DNA from: Strigamia acuminata
Taxonomy: Eukaryota > Arthropoda > Chilopoda > Geophilomorpha > Linotaeniidae
Direction of reading: 5' to 3'
Length of the DNA: 64,000 bases
Assembly (NCBI GenBank): GCA_949358305.1
Contig: OX442314.1
Location: 55,747,369 to 55,811,368 of the forward strand
Part shown: positions 51,150 to 62,699 of the stretch, one piece after another
Layout: the number at the start of each line of letters is the position of its first letter
Position numbering within the stretch: position 1 is the first letter of the stretch
Position numbers and translations under genes: made by a program
The notes under the pieces: generated by a model
The model's input: the letters and a program-made list of their open reading frames with translations, nothing else
Databases searched by the model: none
Told to the model about the DNA's origin: nothing

Positions 51150-54100
51150 CCTTCGGGAAGACATTCGTAAAATATTGTATTTTTCAAATGAAAATAAAAT
51201 AAACTTACTTCAATCTTCTTGAACTTTGGGATTTTTACCAATCCAAATAATTAAATAACTTTTCTTCAAAAAATATTTTTCTTTGATTATTCCGTTTAGT
51301 GTGTAATATCATTACAACCACAGTTTTAATAAAGTTTTCTCAAACTCTCAATTTTTCTTATTCTTATTCAATTATCGTTCAAATAATCATTCCTTTGTAA
51401 TTGAAATCTATTTTCGATTCCCAACATTGTGTATTCATTTCCAATAGGAAGAATAATTTGACCAAGTCTTTACTTTTTCGGGTTTAAATTCCATTTTTCG
51501 AGTGTGAAAAAATAAATTTTCACCATCCATCTCCCCCTTTTTTAACAAATTTTTTTAACAAATAAAAATTCGTTAAAATTCTTTAAATTTGTTTTGCGAG
51601 AAAAATTATCTAATTCTCTAATCTTCCAAAAGAAAATATTCGAAATTTTACTTTAAACGATAAAGTTATTGGTACAAATGTGTACTTGTTTTTCGGGAGA
51701 AAACTATTCGACAATCCTTTAGACTTTTGGGTAAAAATTATTCATCAAATCTTTCTTTTTTGATGACAATTGCTTTGATTTTTCGAAAGAAAATATCTAG
51801 CTAAATTCCACTTTTCCTGAGCGGACAATTGTTTTCACAATTAGTTATTCCTTTGCGATATTTACGAAGGACGTGTCTTTGATTATTCGTTTTAATAATT
51901 TTCGTCCCCCTTATCTCTAATAACGAGATGTTTTTGCAGAGATCTTTTATCTTTTGAATGAAAGAATATTTAAATCTCAATTGTCGTAAATACCTTCATC
52001 TGCTGCAGCATTTCCTCAATTTGAACTTTTCAAATGAAAAGACAAATCTGGAGAACTTTCACTGTCAAACTTCTATTCCTATCGCGCCAAAATTCGTAAT
52101 TCACTGGTTTGGAATTCCGTATAACACGTGACACAATAACAGTATCGATGTCACAATTAAGCAGTTTACTACTCGGTCCGCGCGAGGACATGTAAATTAC
52201 TTTTTTCCGATAAAAATAATTTTTCTTTGAAAAATATTTGAAATTGATTTTTCACAACTACTTTTGAATGAAATAAAATGAAGTTATTCCAACTTTTCGT
52301 TAATTGCTCACACATAACATTCCCTTTACTGTGGGATTTGCATCGAAATTCCATTTTTAAAGAACCTTTCTTTTACTTATCGCAAATAAAACATATTCAA
52401 TCGTTTTTCTGATTAAACTTTAACACGTAAATTACGAACGAAATATATGATGACATTCCATTAACCTTTAGGAAAATTGACTAAATTCTTAATTTTTAGA
52501 GAAAAATAATGTATCTAGAATCTTTCCTTTTCCGAATAAAATCTATGTTCAAAATAGAAGATAAATCTTGTGCAATTCTTAGTTTTTTCGAATGGAAAAA
52601 TACAACTTTTCATCAGCGGTGATTTATTTGATTTTTCCGAAAGAAAAATAATTACTTTGAAACTTATTTTCTTCGTTTAAATCAGCTATCTGATTTTAAA
52701 GCTTCAATCCAATCAAAAAATATTCGCTCCGTAAATATTTCATGTGGCAAAGTTCATAGCCACAAATGGATTTGTTATTCCGGTTTTAAGAAATCATGTG
52801 GGAAAATGTCCGATTAGATTACTAAAAATATTCGTTGTTTTTCAAACAGCTAAATTTCATTTAGAAATTCTCAAAATTTGGGAGACCCAAATATCGTTGG
52901 AAACTTAAAACACTGTTAAATTTCCGAAAGGAAAGATTGAATGAAATCCTTTTACTTTTCCGAGGGAAAGCGTTTATCGTGATTCGTAACTTTCAATGTA
53001 AAAAATACTATTCTATGTGGTCGGCAACTTCATTCGCCGCCATTTTATATTTTCTTAATTTCCATTGTCCCGAAGGAAAAAATGTACTTTTTGTGAAAAT
53101 AGTTAATTCCTTCAAATAAAGGTAATATTCATTTCGATTTGCAAATCTTTTCTGCGAAATGGAGTGTGTTGTTTTTCTCCAACAACTAAATTATCTTTGG
53201 TACCGATGGCAGTGGAAAAATTAGTTCGCGACACTTAAATAAATCTCTACGAACCTTCTGTAACATTTCTCCGCTGTCTTTTATCTGTTGTCCGCCATAA
53301 TTTCCAAGCATTCGTTCGCACCTTGCGTTGAAGGTTTGAGTAGCTTCCCTGCTGCGTTTGATACGGAGATCGACGCGTATTGCTATGGCGCGTGGTCGCT
53401 GGCTATCGGTGTCGACGTACAGTTACAAGAAACTTAATTTCTTGTAAATATTTCCAAATAGTTGCGGTGTTTTCTTCGTTTTAACTTTTCAGGTGGAAAG
53501 ATAAATTCGTAAGAAGTCCGCCTTCTAAACTTGTATGTTTTTAGCTTTTCGAAATAAAACAAACTTCGAAAAAAAAATATCTGTATTCTTATTTCACTCG
53601 AAACTTTTTTGATTTCTTATTTAAAATACTTCGTATTCCTTAAATTGTCGAACGAAAATAGTAAAGAGAGTTCACTAAACGTTTCCATTTCGTCAGTTTA
53701 ACTTTTCACATGAAAATATAAACTGAAAATCTATTTGTCTGTTTTAACTAAAATTTTTTAGTTAATATCGGATTCAAGATTCGCTTTTGCAATTCGATCG
53801 AATTAATTTGCAACCTATTTCAGTGATCGTGTGATAGGTCTATAACTTCCGAAATTCCTAGTTAAAGGACTGTTTTGGTGTTTCTCAAGAAAATAAACAT
53901 GGTTTGAAACTTGTCTGTTTTTTAACTAAATCTTTTAGTTAAATATTTATCTCAAAATTCACTTTTACAATTCTATCGAATTTAATTGCAACCTAATCTC
54001 GGTGGGACCTCCACGTGTGAGATTAGGTGGTAGTCTTTGAAATCCCTAAAATCTTCAAACGAAAATAATGAAGGAAAATCTACTACGTATTTCTATTTCA

Positions 54101-54229
54101 TCAGTTTAACTTCTTCACATGGAAATATAAACTGAAAATTTAATCTGTCTATTTTTAACTTAAATCTTTTAGTTAAATATTTATCTCCAATATTCACTGT
54201 TGCAATTCAATCGAATTTAATTGCAACCT
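51150..54229. repeat. Leader with a dispersed array of TTTTCNNAANGAAAA palindromes
   Basis: No ORF. At least fifteen short imperfect palindromes of the type CTTTTCGAATGAAAAG recur, for example near 51605, 51695, 51783, 52028, 52588, 52637, 52922, 52956, 53487, 53546, 53653 and 53702. The last 0.5 kb also contains two to three diverged copies of a roughly 240-bp unit that includes the primer site. Confidence 0.6.
53995..54013 (-). promoter_or_regulatory. Second (internal) copy of the tRNA-Gln primer-site sequence
   Basis: Same 19 bases as 54230-54248, 235 bp further inside, followed by TGTGA as at the true LTR junction. Here the site sits in the loop of a CCTAATCTC/GAGATTAGG stem. Confidence 0.6.
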
Positions 54230-54248
54230 AATCTCGGTGGGACCTCCA
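54230..54248 (-). promoter_or_regulatory. Primer binding site, tRNA-Gln type
   Basis: On the minus strand TGGAGGTCCCACCGAGATT, two bases from the LTR, complementary to the 3' end of eukaryotic tRNA-Gln. Confidence 0.8.
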
Positions 54249-54250
54249 CG

Positions 54251-56163
54251 TGTGACGGTGACGACCACAACTCCCATTTAACAATGGTACCGGGAAGAGA
54301 TCGCAATAAATAAACAGTGAATACAATACGAGATAAATACAAGACAGTTTATTGTTGGCAAACAATATGCAGTGAGCTAAATTATACATAAGACTAATGC
54401 CAACATTTGGCAAGTTAAATCAGCTATTAAACTATACAAAGAATTAGCCAACTGGCCCTAGAATAATATCACTACGGGTCTGGAATATGGGAGCGGTTTC
54501 CCCATCGCTCGACCTGATTATAGATGTCATCTTAAGCCGGATGGCTGTGTCCTGGAGTCCGATATGGCTTCGCTGGTTTCCTTGGTTCGCTGTGTAAATT
54601 ATCGCACGTCGATAAATCGAATGATCTGAGCATTGCGGTTGACTTTGTCTGCACCGCCACAACTTTGGGAGGATATTGGTGTAAGTAAATGTATTCATTT
54701 ACTTATCAATATTCCGCTTATGAATTATATTTAATTCATATCGTTGTGAATTCTTATTTAGATATTTTGTGGATAAGTTGTCGTCAACTTATCGGTTACA
54801 TTTGCGTCTTTGATGTAATCGTGATCGTAATTAAGTCTTCTGACTTGGTTAATCAACTTGTCGCCAAGTTAATATTTAGCTGTTATAAATAAAATGAAGA
54901 TTAGGCTTCCCGTCGCAACACACAATTGCCATCGAAAGAAAATATACGCCTTGCAATGCAGAACGGTATCAAGCGTCCCCTGCGTCGCGACACGGTCGTT
55001 CGTCTGGCGATTGACGGTATCACGTACACAGGAGTCGATAGCTCGCGGCTCCGCACAGCAGTATAATCTCTCGCGGTACTAATAATAGACCGACTACTTT
55101 GGCATCGAATACCATGAGAATCAGCTTGCCAAACACTTGGTGCTACTCGTGGTTACTGTAAAACAGACTGCTTTGGCACCATCCGGTGAAGGAACTAATT
55201 CTCAACAGCAACGATGCTACTTGCGGTAACGGAATACGTTCATACCGAGAAAGACCACATGGTCCTGTCCGGAGGATACTGAATTGCACAACGGCGGGTT
55301 CTCCTTCGGCGTCGCAACCGTAAACTGTAACATTTATGCAACATAATGATCCCAGCACTTCGACTTCAATTGCCGGCGGTGGCATGATTCTGTAGAATCA
55401 TGCAACGGTTCTTTGTGAATAAATCAACAAAGAACCAAAAGGTTTTTTTACGTGAACAACGAATCATATTTCTTAAGTAACAATACCAAACAGAAAATAA
55501 TCAAACAGAGCTGCGGAATGGCCGATTGTTTGGGTTTATATAACCTGACTGGATTAAGGATTAATCCAGTCATCCAATTGGAACATGGGTTCCACGAATC
55601 CCTCCAATCCCGTATCACCGGAAGTGGATACGGAGGAGCATTATGCTAATTCTCACCACAACCGGAACTGGATACCCAGGGCCGGAAATGGATCCACCAA
55701 TCAGATCGATCGGTTGATCGATTGATCACCAAATGTTCTATCCCGCAGAAAATGGAAGTTATAATGTATTTAACATCAAAAGACATTAATATATCTTTAT
55801 ATTAATGTTCACAAAGCTTCGTTTCGTTCTAGTAAATATAGTTTTATATTTATTTACATGTTTTATATTCATATCTTGAATTTACCGCTAAATCGTGATC
55901 GCGCCATCTGGCGACAACATTGCGCATTGACAAATGCGGTTTTAGTAGACGAATCATCGTGATTTGGTCGTGATATCTTGATATCATGTAGGAATGTTAT
56001 TAATACTAATTAATACATCATCTTTTATCATGGAAACCTCATAAATAGCTTTATTTAGGAATTATATCCGTTTTACACAGAATACTGTAAAAATACCGTC
56101 ATAATGACACAACAGCGCTTTTCTATAGAAAATAGGCATTTATAGCCATTAAAAACCGTCACA
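54251..56163 (-). repeat. 5' LTR (minus orientation) of the long-LTR element
   Basis: 1913 bp, reads the same as 46844-48756. Followed by the AAAT duplication and the rest of Gypsy-C pol. Confidence 0.9.
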
Positions 56164-56167
56164 AAAT

Positions 56168-58050
56168 CGGAACTTCGTAGTTTTCTCGGTACGATCAATT
56201 ACTTGGGGCGTTTTATTCCACACTTAGCTACGTTAGCACACCCACTAAACGATTTACTACGAGAGAAAAACGAATACTTGTGGAGCCCGATACAAAACAA
56301 AGCGTTCGAAAAATTGAAATTTGCATTATCGGCAAAACCTGTTCTCGCTTGGTTCGATCCAAAACGGGAAACCGTAATCTCCTCCGACGCGTCCAGTTAC
56401 GGGGTTGGAGCCGTTTTAAAACAAAAACAAGATAGCGGCGAGTTTCGACCTATTGCATACGCGGCGAAGACATTTACATCGGCTCAAACAAATTGGGCAC
56501 AGATCGATAAGAAGGGATATGCACTTACCTGGGCATGCGACCATTTCCAAGATTTTATTACAGGCATCCCAATCCGATTAGAAACCGATCACAAGCCGCT
56601 GGTTCCGATCTTTATGACAAAACCACTCGACGAATTAACCCCGAAACTCCAGAGAATGCGCTTACGACTCCAGCGTCACGCCTATACGGTGGTTCACATC
56701 GCGGGAAAAGATTTGGGGCTCGCCGACGCTCTCTCTCGCCGACCAATCGAAAGAACGGAGGGCGATTACGATTTAGATCAAGAAATAGTCGCGTACGTAC
56801 ATTTGGTGACCGAATCACTTCCAGCCACAGACGAACGACTACAACAAATCATGAAAACACAGCGAGAGGACGAAATTTGCAGACATCTCATCAGATTTTC
56901 ACAACATTGTTGGCCGCCGAAAAACGAGGTTCCCGCACTTGTTAAAGACTATTGGCAACATCGAACGGAACTCACTGTTGATGAGGGAATTTTACTTAAA
57001 GCGTCTCGTATTGTGATTCCGGCGGCTCTCCAGAAAGAGATGTTGGCAAAAATTCACGGCGCCCATCTTGGAATAACTAAATGTAGAGCCTTGGCAAAAC
57101 AATCGGTCTGGTGGCCAGGTTTGTCGACGCAACTCGAAGAACTGATTAAGACCTGTCCCGAGTGCATCAAAGAGACGATTAATCGACACGAGCCGTTGAT
57201 GCCATCCGAATTTCCAAAACGACCATGGCAAAAGATTGCGATGGATTTATTTAAACTTGAGAACAAATGGTATCTCCTCGTTACCGATTACTTCTCCCGA
57301 TTTCCGTTTATTTTCCCGATGACGAGCCTTCACGAGAAGACGACGATAACACATTTAAAATTGTTGTTTTCAGAACAGGGATCGCCCGAGACCGTTTACA
57401 GCGACAACGGAACACATTTTGGACCATTATTGAATTCGGAATTTCGAAAATTCGCCAAGGAATGGCAGTTTACTCACGTTACGAGTAGCCCCGGACTTCC
57501 TCAAAGTAACGGATTCGTCGAGGCTGCGGTGAAAATCATAAAACGAAGCTTGAAAAAAGCGGACGGCGGCTATCGCGCACTGCAACTTTACCGCGCAACT
57601 CCTCTTGCAAACGGATTTTCACCAGCCGAACTGCTGAACGGAAGAGCTATTCGAAATTTGTCAGTTCCAATCATCAGCTCGAAATTAAATCCGAAAACAC
57701 CCAACGAATCAACGTTATGTCAGAAGGAAGAAGACAGACGGAAGACACAGAAAACGAATTACGACAGACACCACAGTGTACGAGAATTAGATCCACTAAA
57801 AATTGGCAAAACTGTTTGGATCACTGATTTACGACGCGAAGGACGTATAAAACAACTCGATACATCACCCCGATCATACATCGTCAAAACCGATAAGAGA
57901 ACGATCCGACGGAACCGATTTCATTTGATACCACTTCCCGGCATTGCTCCAGAAGCCGAGGACGAGGAAGTAATCTCGGGAGAGAACGAGGATCAGAAAG
58001 GGGAAGAAGAAGAAGAATTGATCAACACAGATCACCCGGTAAATCCAGAC
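56168..58050 (+). pseudogene. Gypsy-C pol, second part: RNase H and integrase
   Basis: Resumes the RT connection (FLGTINYLGRFIPHL), then RNase H (SSDASSYGVGAVLKQ; VHIAGKDLGLADALSR), the H2C2 zinc domain (HGAHLGITKCRALAKQS, CPEC), the integrase core with its three acidic residues (MDLFK, YSDNGTHF, NGFVEAAVK), and a C-terminal barrel ending in an acidic tail. The frame is intact here. The apparent stop TAG at 58051 belongs to a MITE; the original frame continues at 58582. Confidence 0.9.
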
Positions 58051-58573
58051 TAGGGATGAGAACGGGACCGGGACTGGTCCCGATCCCGGTCCCGGTCCCG
58101 GTCCCGTACGGGATTCGGGACGGGACGGGACTGTATCAAGCGGTATTGCACGGGATTTGGGACGGGACGGGACTGTATCAAACAGTATTGCACAGGATTC
58201 GGGACGGGACGGGACTTGTGTATTACGCGTGTATTACGTAATACGACGTAATACACACGTTTTACGATGAAAAACATGTGTATTACGACGAAAAACATGT
58301 GTATTATGACGTAATACGTGTGTATTACGCCATAATACGCATTTTTTACATAATACGCGTGTTTTTTGCCTTTTTTGGGTCCCGAAAAAATTTAAATTTC
58401 GGGACACGGGACGGGACGGGACCCGAAAAATTAAACATTACGGGACACGGGACGGTCCGGGACCCGAAAAATTAAACATTTCGGGACACGGGACGGGACG
58501 GGACTCAAAAATTCAAAATTTTCGGGACACGGGACGGGACGGGACTCAAAAATTGGTCCCGTTCTCATCCCTA
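58051..58573. mobile_element. hAT-like MITE made of GGGAC repeats
   Basis: Perfect 19-bp TIRs TAGGGATGAGAACGGGACC, 8-bp duplication ATCCAGAC (58043-58050 and 58574-58581). The interior is built of tandem units: three of about 60 bp at the left, TATTACGTAATA-type palindromes in the middle and four of about 45-50 bp at the right. No ORF. Confidence 0.9.
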
Positions 58574-58581
58574 ATCCAGAC

Positions 58582-58674
58582 GAAGGAGTTATTCGCCCTA
58601 GCGCTCCCACAGGATCTTCATATTTTACCAGATCCGGCAGAGAAGTTAAAAGACCGACTCGTACGGATTTGTGA
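58582..58674 (+). pseudogene. Gypsy-C pol, C-terminal end
   Basis: Thirty codons plus stop (EGVIRPSAPTGSSYFTRSGR onwards) that continue the pol frame behind the MITE, ending at TGA 58672-58674, five bases before the polypurine tract. Confidence 0.8.
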
Positions 58675-58689
58675 GCTTAAAAGGGGAGA

Positions 58690-59634
58690 TGTGTAATCGG
58701 CTAGTGTATTTACGTCATACGAACGTACGACGTATCCCGATTGGTCAGCCATCGTTGACCAGTCATATACAGGGTGTCCCAAAAGTCTGAACCTCCCCAA
58801 GTAATTTCCAAAATACTTGAGATATCAGAAAACTGAAGAAAAACTCATAGGGGAAATCTTTCATTGCGAATCTGATGGGATCTTCAAATTTGACCTCAAT
58901 AGTCATTTTCAAGGTCATTCACTTGCTAACTTCTAAACCAATCAGGTTAGAGCAAAATTTCCAATTACAAAGTTGTAGAGAACCATCTAATTAGTCTAGA
59001 ACTGTTCTTAAAAAAATTATTTCTTACGGAAAAGTTTTGAGAAAAAAAGGTTTGAAATGTTAGTCTACTCAGCTTTGTAACCTAAAACTATCATGTGGAA
59101 TGTATTTCCAAAATAAATTACGGAGTATTTCCTTTCTTTTGTGTTTCCTCTCTTCTACTTACAAGTATGACCCAATAAAGTGTCCTAATTGAGGATTAGC
59201 TTGGTTGCCTCAATAGTTTTAAGTTACAAAGCTGAGTTACAAAGCTGAGTAAACCAACATTTCAAACCTTTTTTTCTCAAAACTTTTTAGTAAAAAATAA
59301 TTTTTTTAAGAACAGTTCTAGACTAATTAGATAATTCTCTACAACTTTGTAATTGAAAATTTTGCTCTAACCTGATTGGTTTAGAAGTTAGCAAGTGAAT
59401 AACCTTGAAAATGACCTTTGAGGTCAAATTTGAGGATCCCATCAGATTCGCAATGAAAGATTTCCCCTATGAGTTTTTCTTCAGTTTTTTGATATCTCAA
59501 GTATTTTGGAAATTACTTGGGGAGGTTCAGACTTTTGGGACACCCTGTATATATTGTATTTTGATTTGTAATAAACCACTTGTTAGTTTGACTTCACACT
59601 GACCTGTCATTCATTCGTCATTCCTGATAACACA
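58690..59634 (+). repeat. 3' LTR of Gypsy-C, split by a fold-back element
   Basis: LTR parts 58690-58769 and 59550-59634 match the 5' LTR. The rest is the insertion at 58770-59547. Confidence 0.9.
58770..59547. mobile_element. Fold-back MITE with about 300-bp TIRs, TA duplication
   Basis: CAGGGTGTCCCAAAAGTC... at the left is mirrored at the right over roughly 300 bp, leaving a centre of about 170 bp. Comparing with the unbroken 5' LTR shows a 2-bp TA duplication (58768-58769 and 59548-59549), as for Tc1/mariner elements. No transposase. Confidence 0.85.
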
Positions 59635-59639
59635 CCGAT

Positions 59640-59891
59640 CAAACACATCACAGTCATAGGTACGTAGATTGAATGATAAATGAGGCCCAAAATGGAATTT
59701 TAGGCCCAAAACCATACTTTGTAGGCATAATAATGGAATTTTATGCAGAAATTTGCACATTTACGCCCCCAAATTGAATTTTTAGGCCCAAATTGAAAAT
59801 GTCAGTAGTTGGCTGAAATAGTGTAATGATAAGGGAAAAGTGCAGCCCGCAAAAACTTAATTTATCATTTTTCCCTTACACTATTTTTACA
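59640..59891. other. Unassigned sequence
   Basis: Contains AGGCCCAAA repeats and an AAGGGAAAA...TTTTTCCCTT inverted pair. Related CCCGCAAA blocks occur at 43890 and 60745. No gene. Confidence 0.35.
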
Positions 59892-59895
59892 CCGT

Positions 59896-60713
59896 TGTCG
59901 CGTCCTACCTGGTGATAGGTTTAATGAGCTAACGTGTGATACTTTACCTGTGATCTATTATGCAAATACCCAAATAAAGAATACCAAGTATATGTAAATG
60001 AACAAATAGGTTTTATTCAATAGGCGTAAGCCTTAAATACACTCAGTATAATATCTAGAGTCGACTTGGTCAGAGTCGAACAAAGGATTTCTCAAGATGG
60101 CGTCGTCGGTTCCGCGTGGTCGGCGGAACAAAGGCAGCGTCTCGAGTTGTCGTTAATTCGTCACGGATTCGTCGTTCACGGACGCGGTGGAATGCTCTTT
60201 CGAGTCTTCTATCCGTGCCTGTTGTCTAGGGGTTGGTTTTTAGCGTCTCAAGGCTCTGACCAGAAACGTGGAGTTTCTTACAGGGCGCTCGGACACTTTG
60301 TTGGCGGAATAACCGTGGGTCGGTTATTCAGTATGAATTCACAAGGGCTACTTTCCTGCTTTCGCGGGGAAATAACACTCAGTGTAAATTCGTGAGAGTT
60401 ACAGTTGCACTGGAATCAGCGGTCCTCGGTCAATCCTAACTTTTAGTTGAAGTTGGCCTAACGGTGAGGTAGTTGCTGTGTTCTTGGTGTCGTTTGTGTA
60501 AGTTCTGACTTCGGGGCGCGAAACTCTACCTGATATAGGCCAGGGCGAGGGGCCTGGCTCGGCCAATGGGGGCCGGCCACGCGCCACCTCACCTCCTCGG
60601 GGCACGCGCTTCCCAGGGGGGGAAGGCGGAGCCAGCGCGAGGGAACTGACCTTTCCTAGTGACTCACACAGATGGTATCCACTGGAGGGATGACCACCAG
60701 CGGGGTCACCACA
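59896..60713 (+). repeat. Solo LTR, family S, copy 2
   Basis: 818 bp, same ends as 41380-42191, flanked by the 4-bp duplication CCGT (59892-59895 and 60714-60717). Confidence 0.85.
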
Positions 60714-60779
60714 CCGTATAGTCTTTAACTGTAAGGGAAAAATGCATCCCGCAAACTCTCTATTATTAATGGTATCATG

Positions 60780-61150
60780 GTTACAGTCATGTCGTAGTAA
60801 ATGTTTTACACGTATTAGTCATTGAAATTTAATCTCTTTAGTGCGTCAATGTAAGAGTTGATATGATACAATTTTTAAAATGTGAAGTTTGTTTGTTAGT
60901 ACTTACAGTTTCGAAGTTTTGTTTTGTGGAATCTTCACACTCGTTTCGTACGTATTCAAGCAGCGATGAAAAACAGGTGGATTGATGTTGTAGACTCTTT
61001 GGCAGAAGAGTTATAGAAGATCAATGAGAATTTGAATAAATCATCACAAACACTCCTGTGAAAATATAGAAATCGTGATTACCATAATCCTCAGGCCAAT
61101 ATCTGCTGTGTCTATCATTAAAGTGTTTTTCTAATAAAAATAATTTCTGC
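60780..61150. other. Unassigned AT-rich sequence
   Basis: Nothing recognised. Confidence 0.3.
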
Positions 61151-61160
61151 AAACATGTGG

Positions 61161-61340
61161 TTGACATTCTTATTGACATTCTTATTGACATTTTTATTGA
61201 CATTTTTATGTCAACACACTACTTGTCAGGTTTTCTTCGACTATGACATTTTTGAAAAACAAAAACTATTTAACTCAAATCACTTTAAAATTGCAAATTG
61301 CAAATTGCAAATTGCAAATTGCAAATTGCAAATTGCATAT
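61161..61340 (+). repeat. Two microsatellite-like arrays
   Basis: Four units of TTGACATTYTTATTGACAT type (about 15 bp) at 61161-61212, and seven units of GCAAATT at about 61291-61338. Confidence 0.75.
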
Positions 61341-61420
61341 TTAATTTATTTCCAGGCAATAGTTTTGAAATATTTGATTAAATTCATGAGTTATCATTTG
61401 CTGGCTGATGTGTCCGGTTT

Positions 61421-61520
61421 AGCGATCACGTTATAGCGACAATAAGGTAATTTTCCAGTAGTGATCGCCACGTTTTAGCGACGCAACATTTTAGCGATCG
61501 CTACGTTTTAGCGACGCGAC
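61421..61520. repeat. TTTTAGCGAC motif cluster
   Basis: TAGCGATC and TTTTAGCGACG words occur six times in 100 bp, partly as inverted pairs (AGCGATCGCT). Possibly the end of a DNA transposon. Confidence 0.4.
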
Positions 61521-61592
61521 ATGATTTACCGTGACAAGCCGGCTCAAAAAAGTGGTTTGCATAAAAAATCCAGTAAGGTTAGGTTCGCGGCA

Positions 61593-61750
61593 GGTCACGG
61601 TCTAAAATGAAAAAGTATTTACCAAAAAAGGTGCAAAATGAAGAAAATATTTATCAAAAAAGGTCTGAAATGAAGAAATATTTATCAAAAAAGGTCTAAA
61701 ATGAAGAAATATTTATCAAAAAAGGTCTGAAATGAAGAAATATTTATCAA
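61593..61750 (+). repeat. 31-bp tandem repeat
   Basis: Four to five units of GGTCTGAAATGAAGAAATAT plus TTATCAAAAAA. Confidence 0.75.
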
Positions 61751-61759
61751 ACTCAGAAT

Positions 61760-62540
61760 AGTTTTAATTTTAAATCTAATTTTAAAACAAGTGTTTGAAA
61801 AGCAATGTAACATTTAGCCTTGACCGACTGTGCATGGATCGATGTGTAGAGTGGAGAACCGATCGAAGCGTATGTGCCAAACGACCGCCAGACGTAGTGG
61901 CTACAGTTGTATTTTATTCGTGGTAGCCGATGGCAACATCGATTACCATTATTAGACGTTACGCGCGTGCAGAAATCAATGGTGAACAGCTGCAGGTTTC
62001 ATACTTGTACATTTTTGTAAATGATTGTAAATTTCTGAATTTCCACTGGATTAATCAATTAATTTAAATTGAAGATCCCATTTTACTCGTTAAACAAAAG
62101 GAAACATTCTGCTATCACAGATCGTGGCGCCGATTAGTGGCGGAATATAACACTAATATCGAGATTTAAATGCGATCAATTTATTAATTTAATAAAATAA
62201 ATTCGTCGATTTCGTGTGGAAAATATCGCACCCAGGCCCTTTCCTATCTATTGTTGATTTTGCCCTAACCACAAGGGCGCCACTGGTTAGGGGCTTCGAG
62301 AGTAGCGCGCTTCCGGATGACCGGATGGACGCGTTCAATGGCGGCCGTTGGAAAATTGACCAGGTTTTGTGTTTTCTAATTTGAGACGATTATGAGCTGT
62401 TGGTTTAATGAACTTTTCTCGTTTAGGATTTGATCGTAACGGGCTGGCGATGTTTCAACTGCGAAGGTAGGGAAAATACTAGCTTGCAATTCACTAATAA
62501 TAGGTGTGATGTTGGATCCACCCAGCCTCCATGAGCAGCA
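61760..62540. other. Unassigned, partly GC-richer sequence
   Basis: The 62230-62350 part is CpG-rich but has no supported ORF. Confidence 0.3.
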
Positions 62541-62559
62541 AAACAGTAAAGCGTACCGA

Positions 62560-62695
62560 CCCCGTCATTCATGGGGATAACCTCCCTGTTTGTGACTGGG
62601 TGGTTGCTGTATGGCGGGCCAAGGAGGCACAGCCAGCATTTGGGTTAAACAAGGGAACTCAGACCCCTAGACAACAGATTGCAGGTCACAAATTT
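62560..62695. repeat. Composite dispersed repeat, third locus
   Basis: GACCCCGTCATTCATGGGG...CCCCTAGACAACAGATTG, same orientation as the left module at 42665-42800. Confidence 0.45.
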
Positions 62696-62699
62696 TCCA

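Larger units (their letters stand above)
46844..56163 (-). mobile_element. Long-LTR non-autonomous retrotransposon (LARD-like), gag-only
   Basis: 1913-bp direct repeats (46844-48756 and 54251-56163), equal length and apparently identical, TGTGACGG...CCGTCACA, target duplication AAAT (46840-46843 and 56164-56167). Reading on the minus strand: 5' LTR, tRNA-Gln primer site two bases on, 3.5 kb of non-coding leader, one ORF with a CCHC knuckle, a purine tract (AAGGGGGA, complement of 48757-48764) and the 3' LTR. No protease, RT or integrase anywhere, so it must be mobilised in trans. Confidence 0.9.
44076..59634 (+). mobile_element. Gypsy-C: Ty3/gypsy element carrying four insertions
   Basis: 165-bp LTRs when insertions are subtracted (44076-44237 plus 44794-44796; 58690-58769 plus 59550-59634), target duplication CCGAT (44071-44075 and 59635-59639). 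Primer site TGGTGGCAGCG (tRNA-Leu-like 3' end) follows the 5' LTR at 44797; polypurine tract AAAAGGGGAGA at 58679-58689. Gag and pol are damaged and interrupted, so this copy is dead. Confidence 0.95.

Noticed and set aside
61161-61340. ORF with repeated hydrophobic peptide (LTFLLTFLLTF)
   Set aside because: Translation of a microsatellite; no conserved frame.
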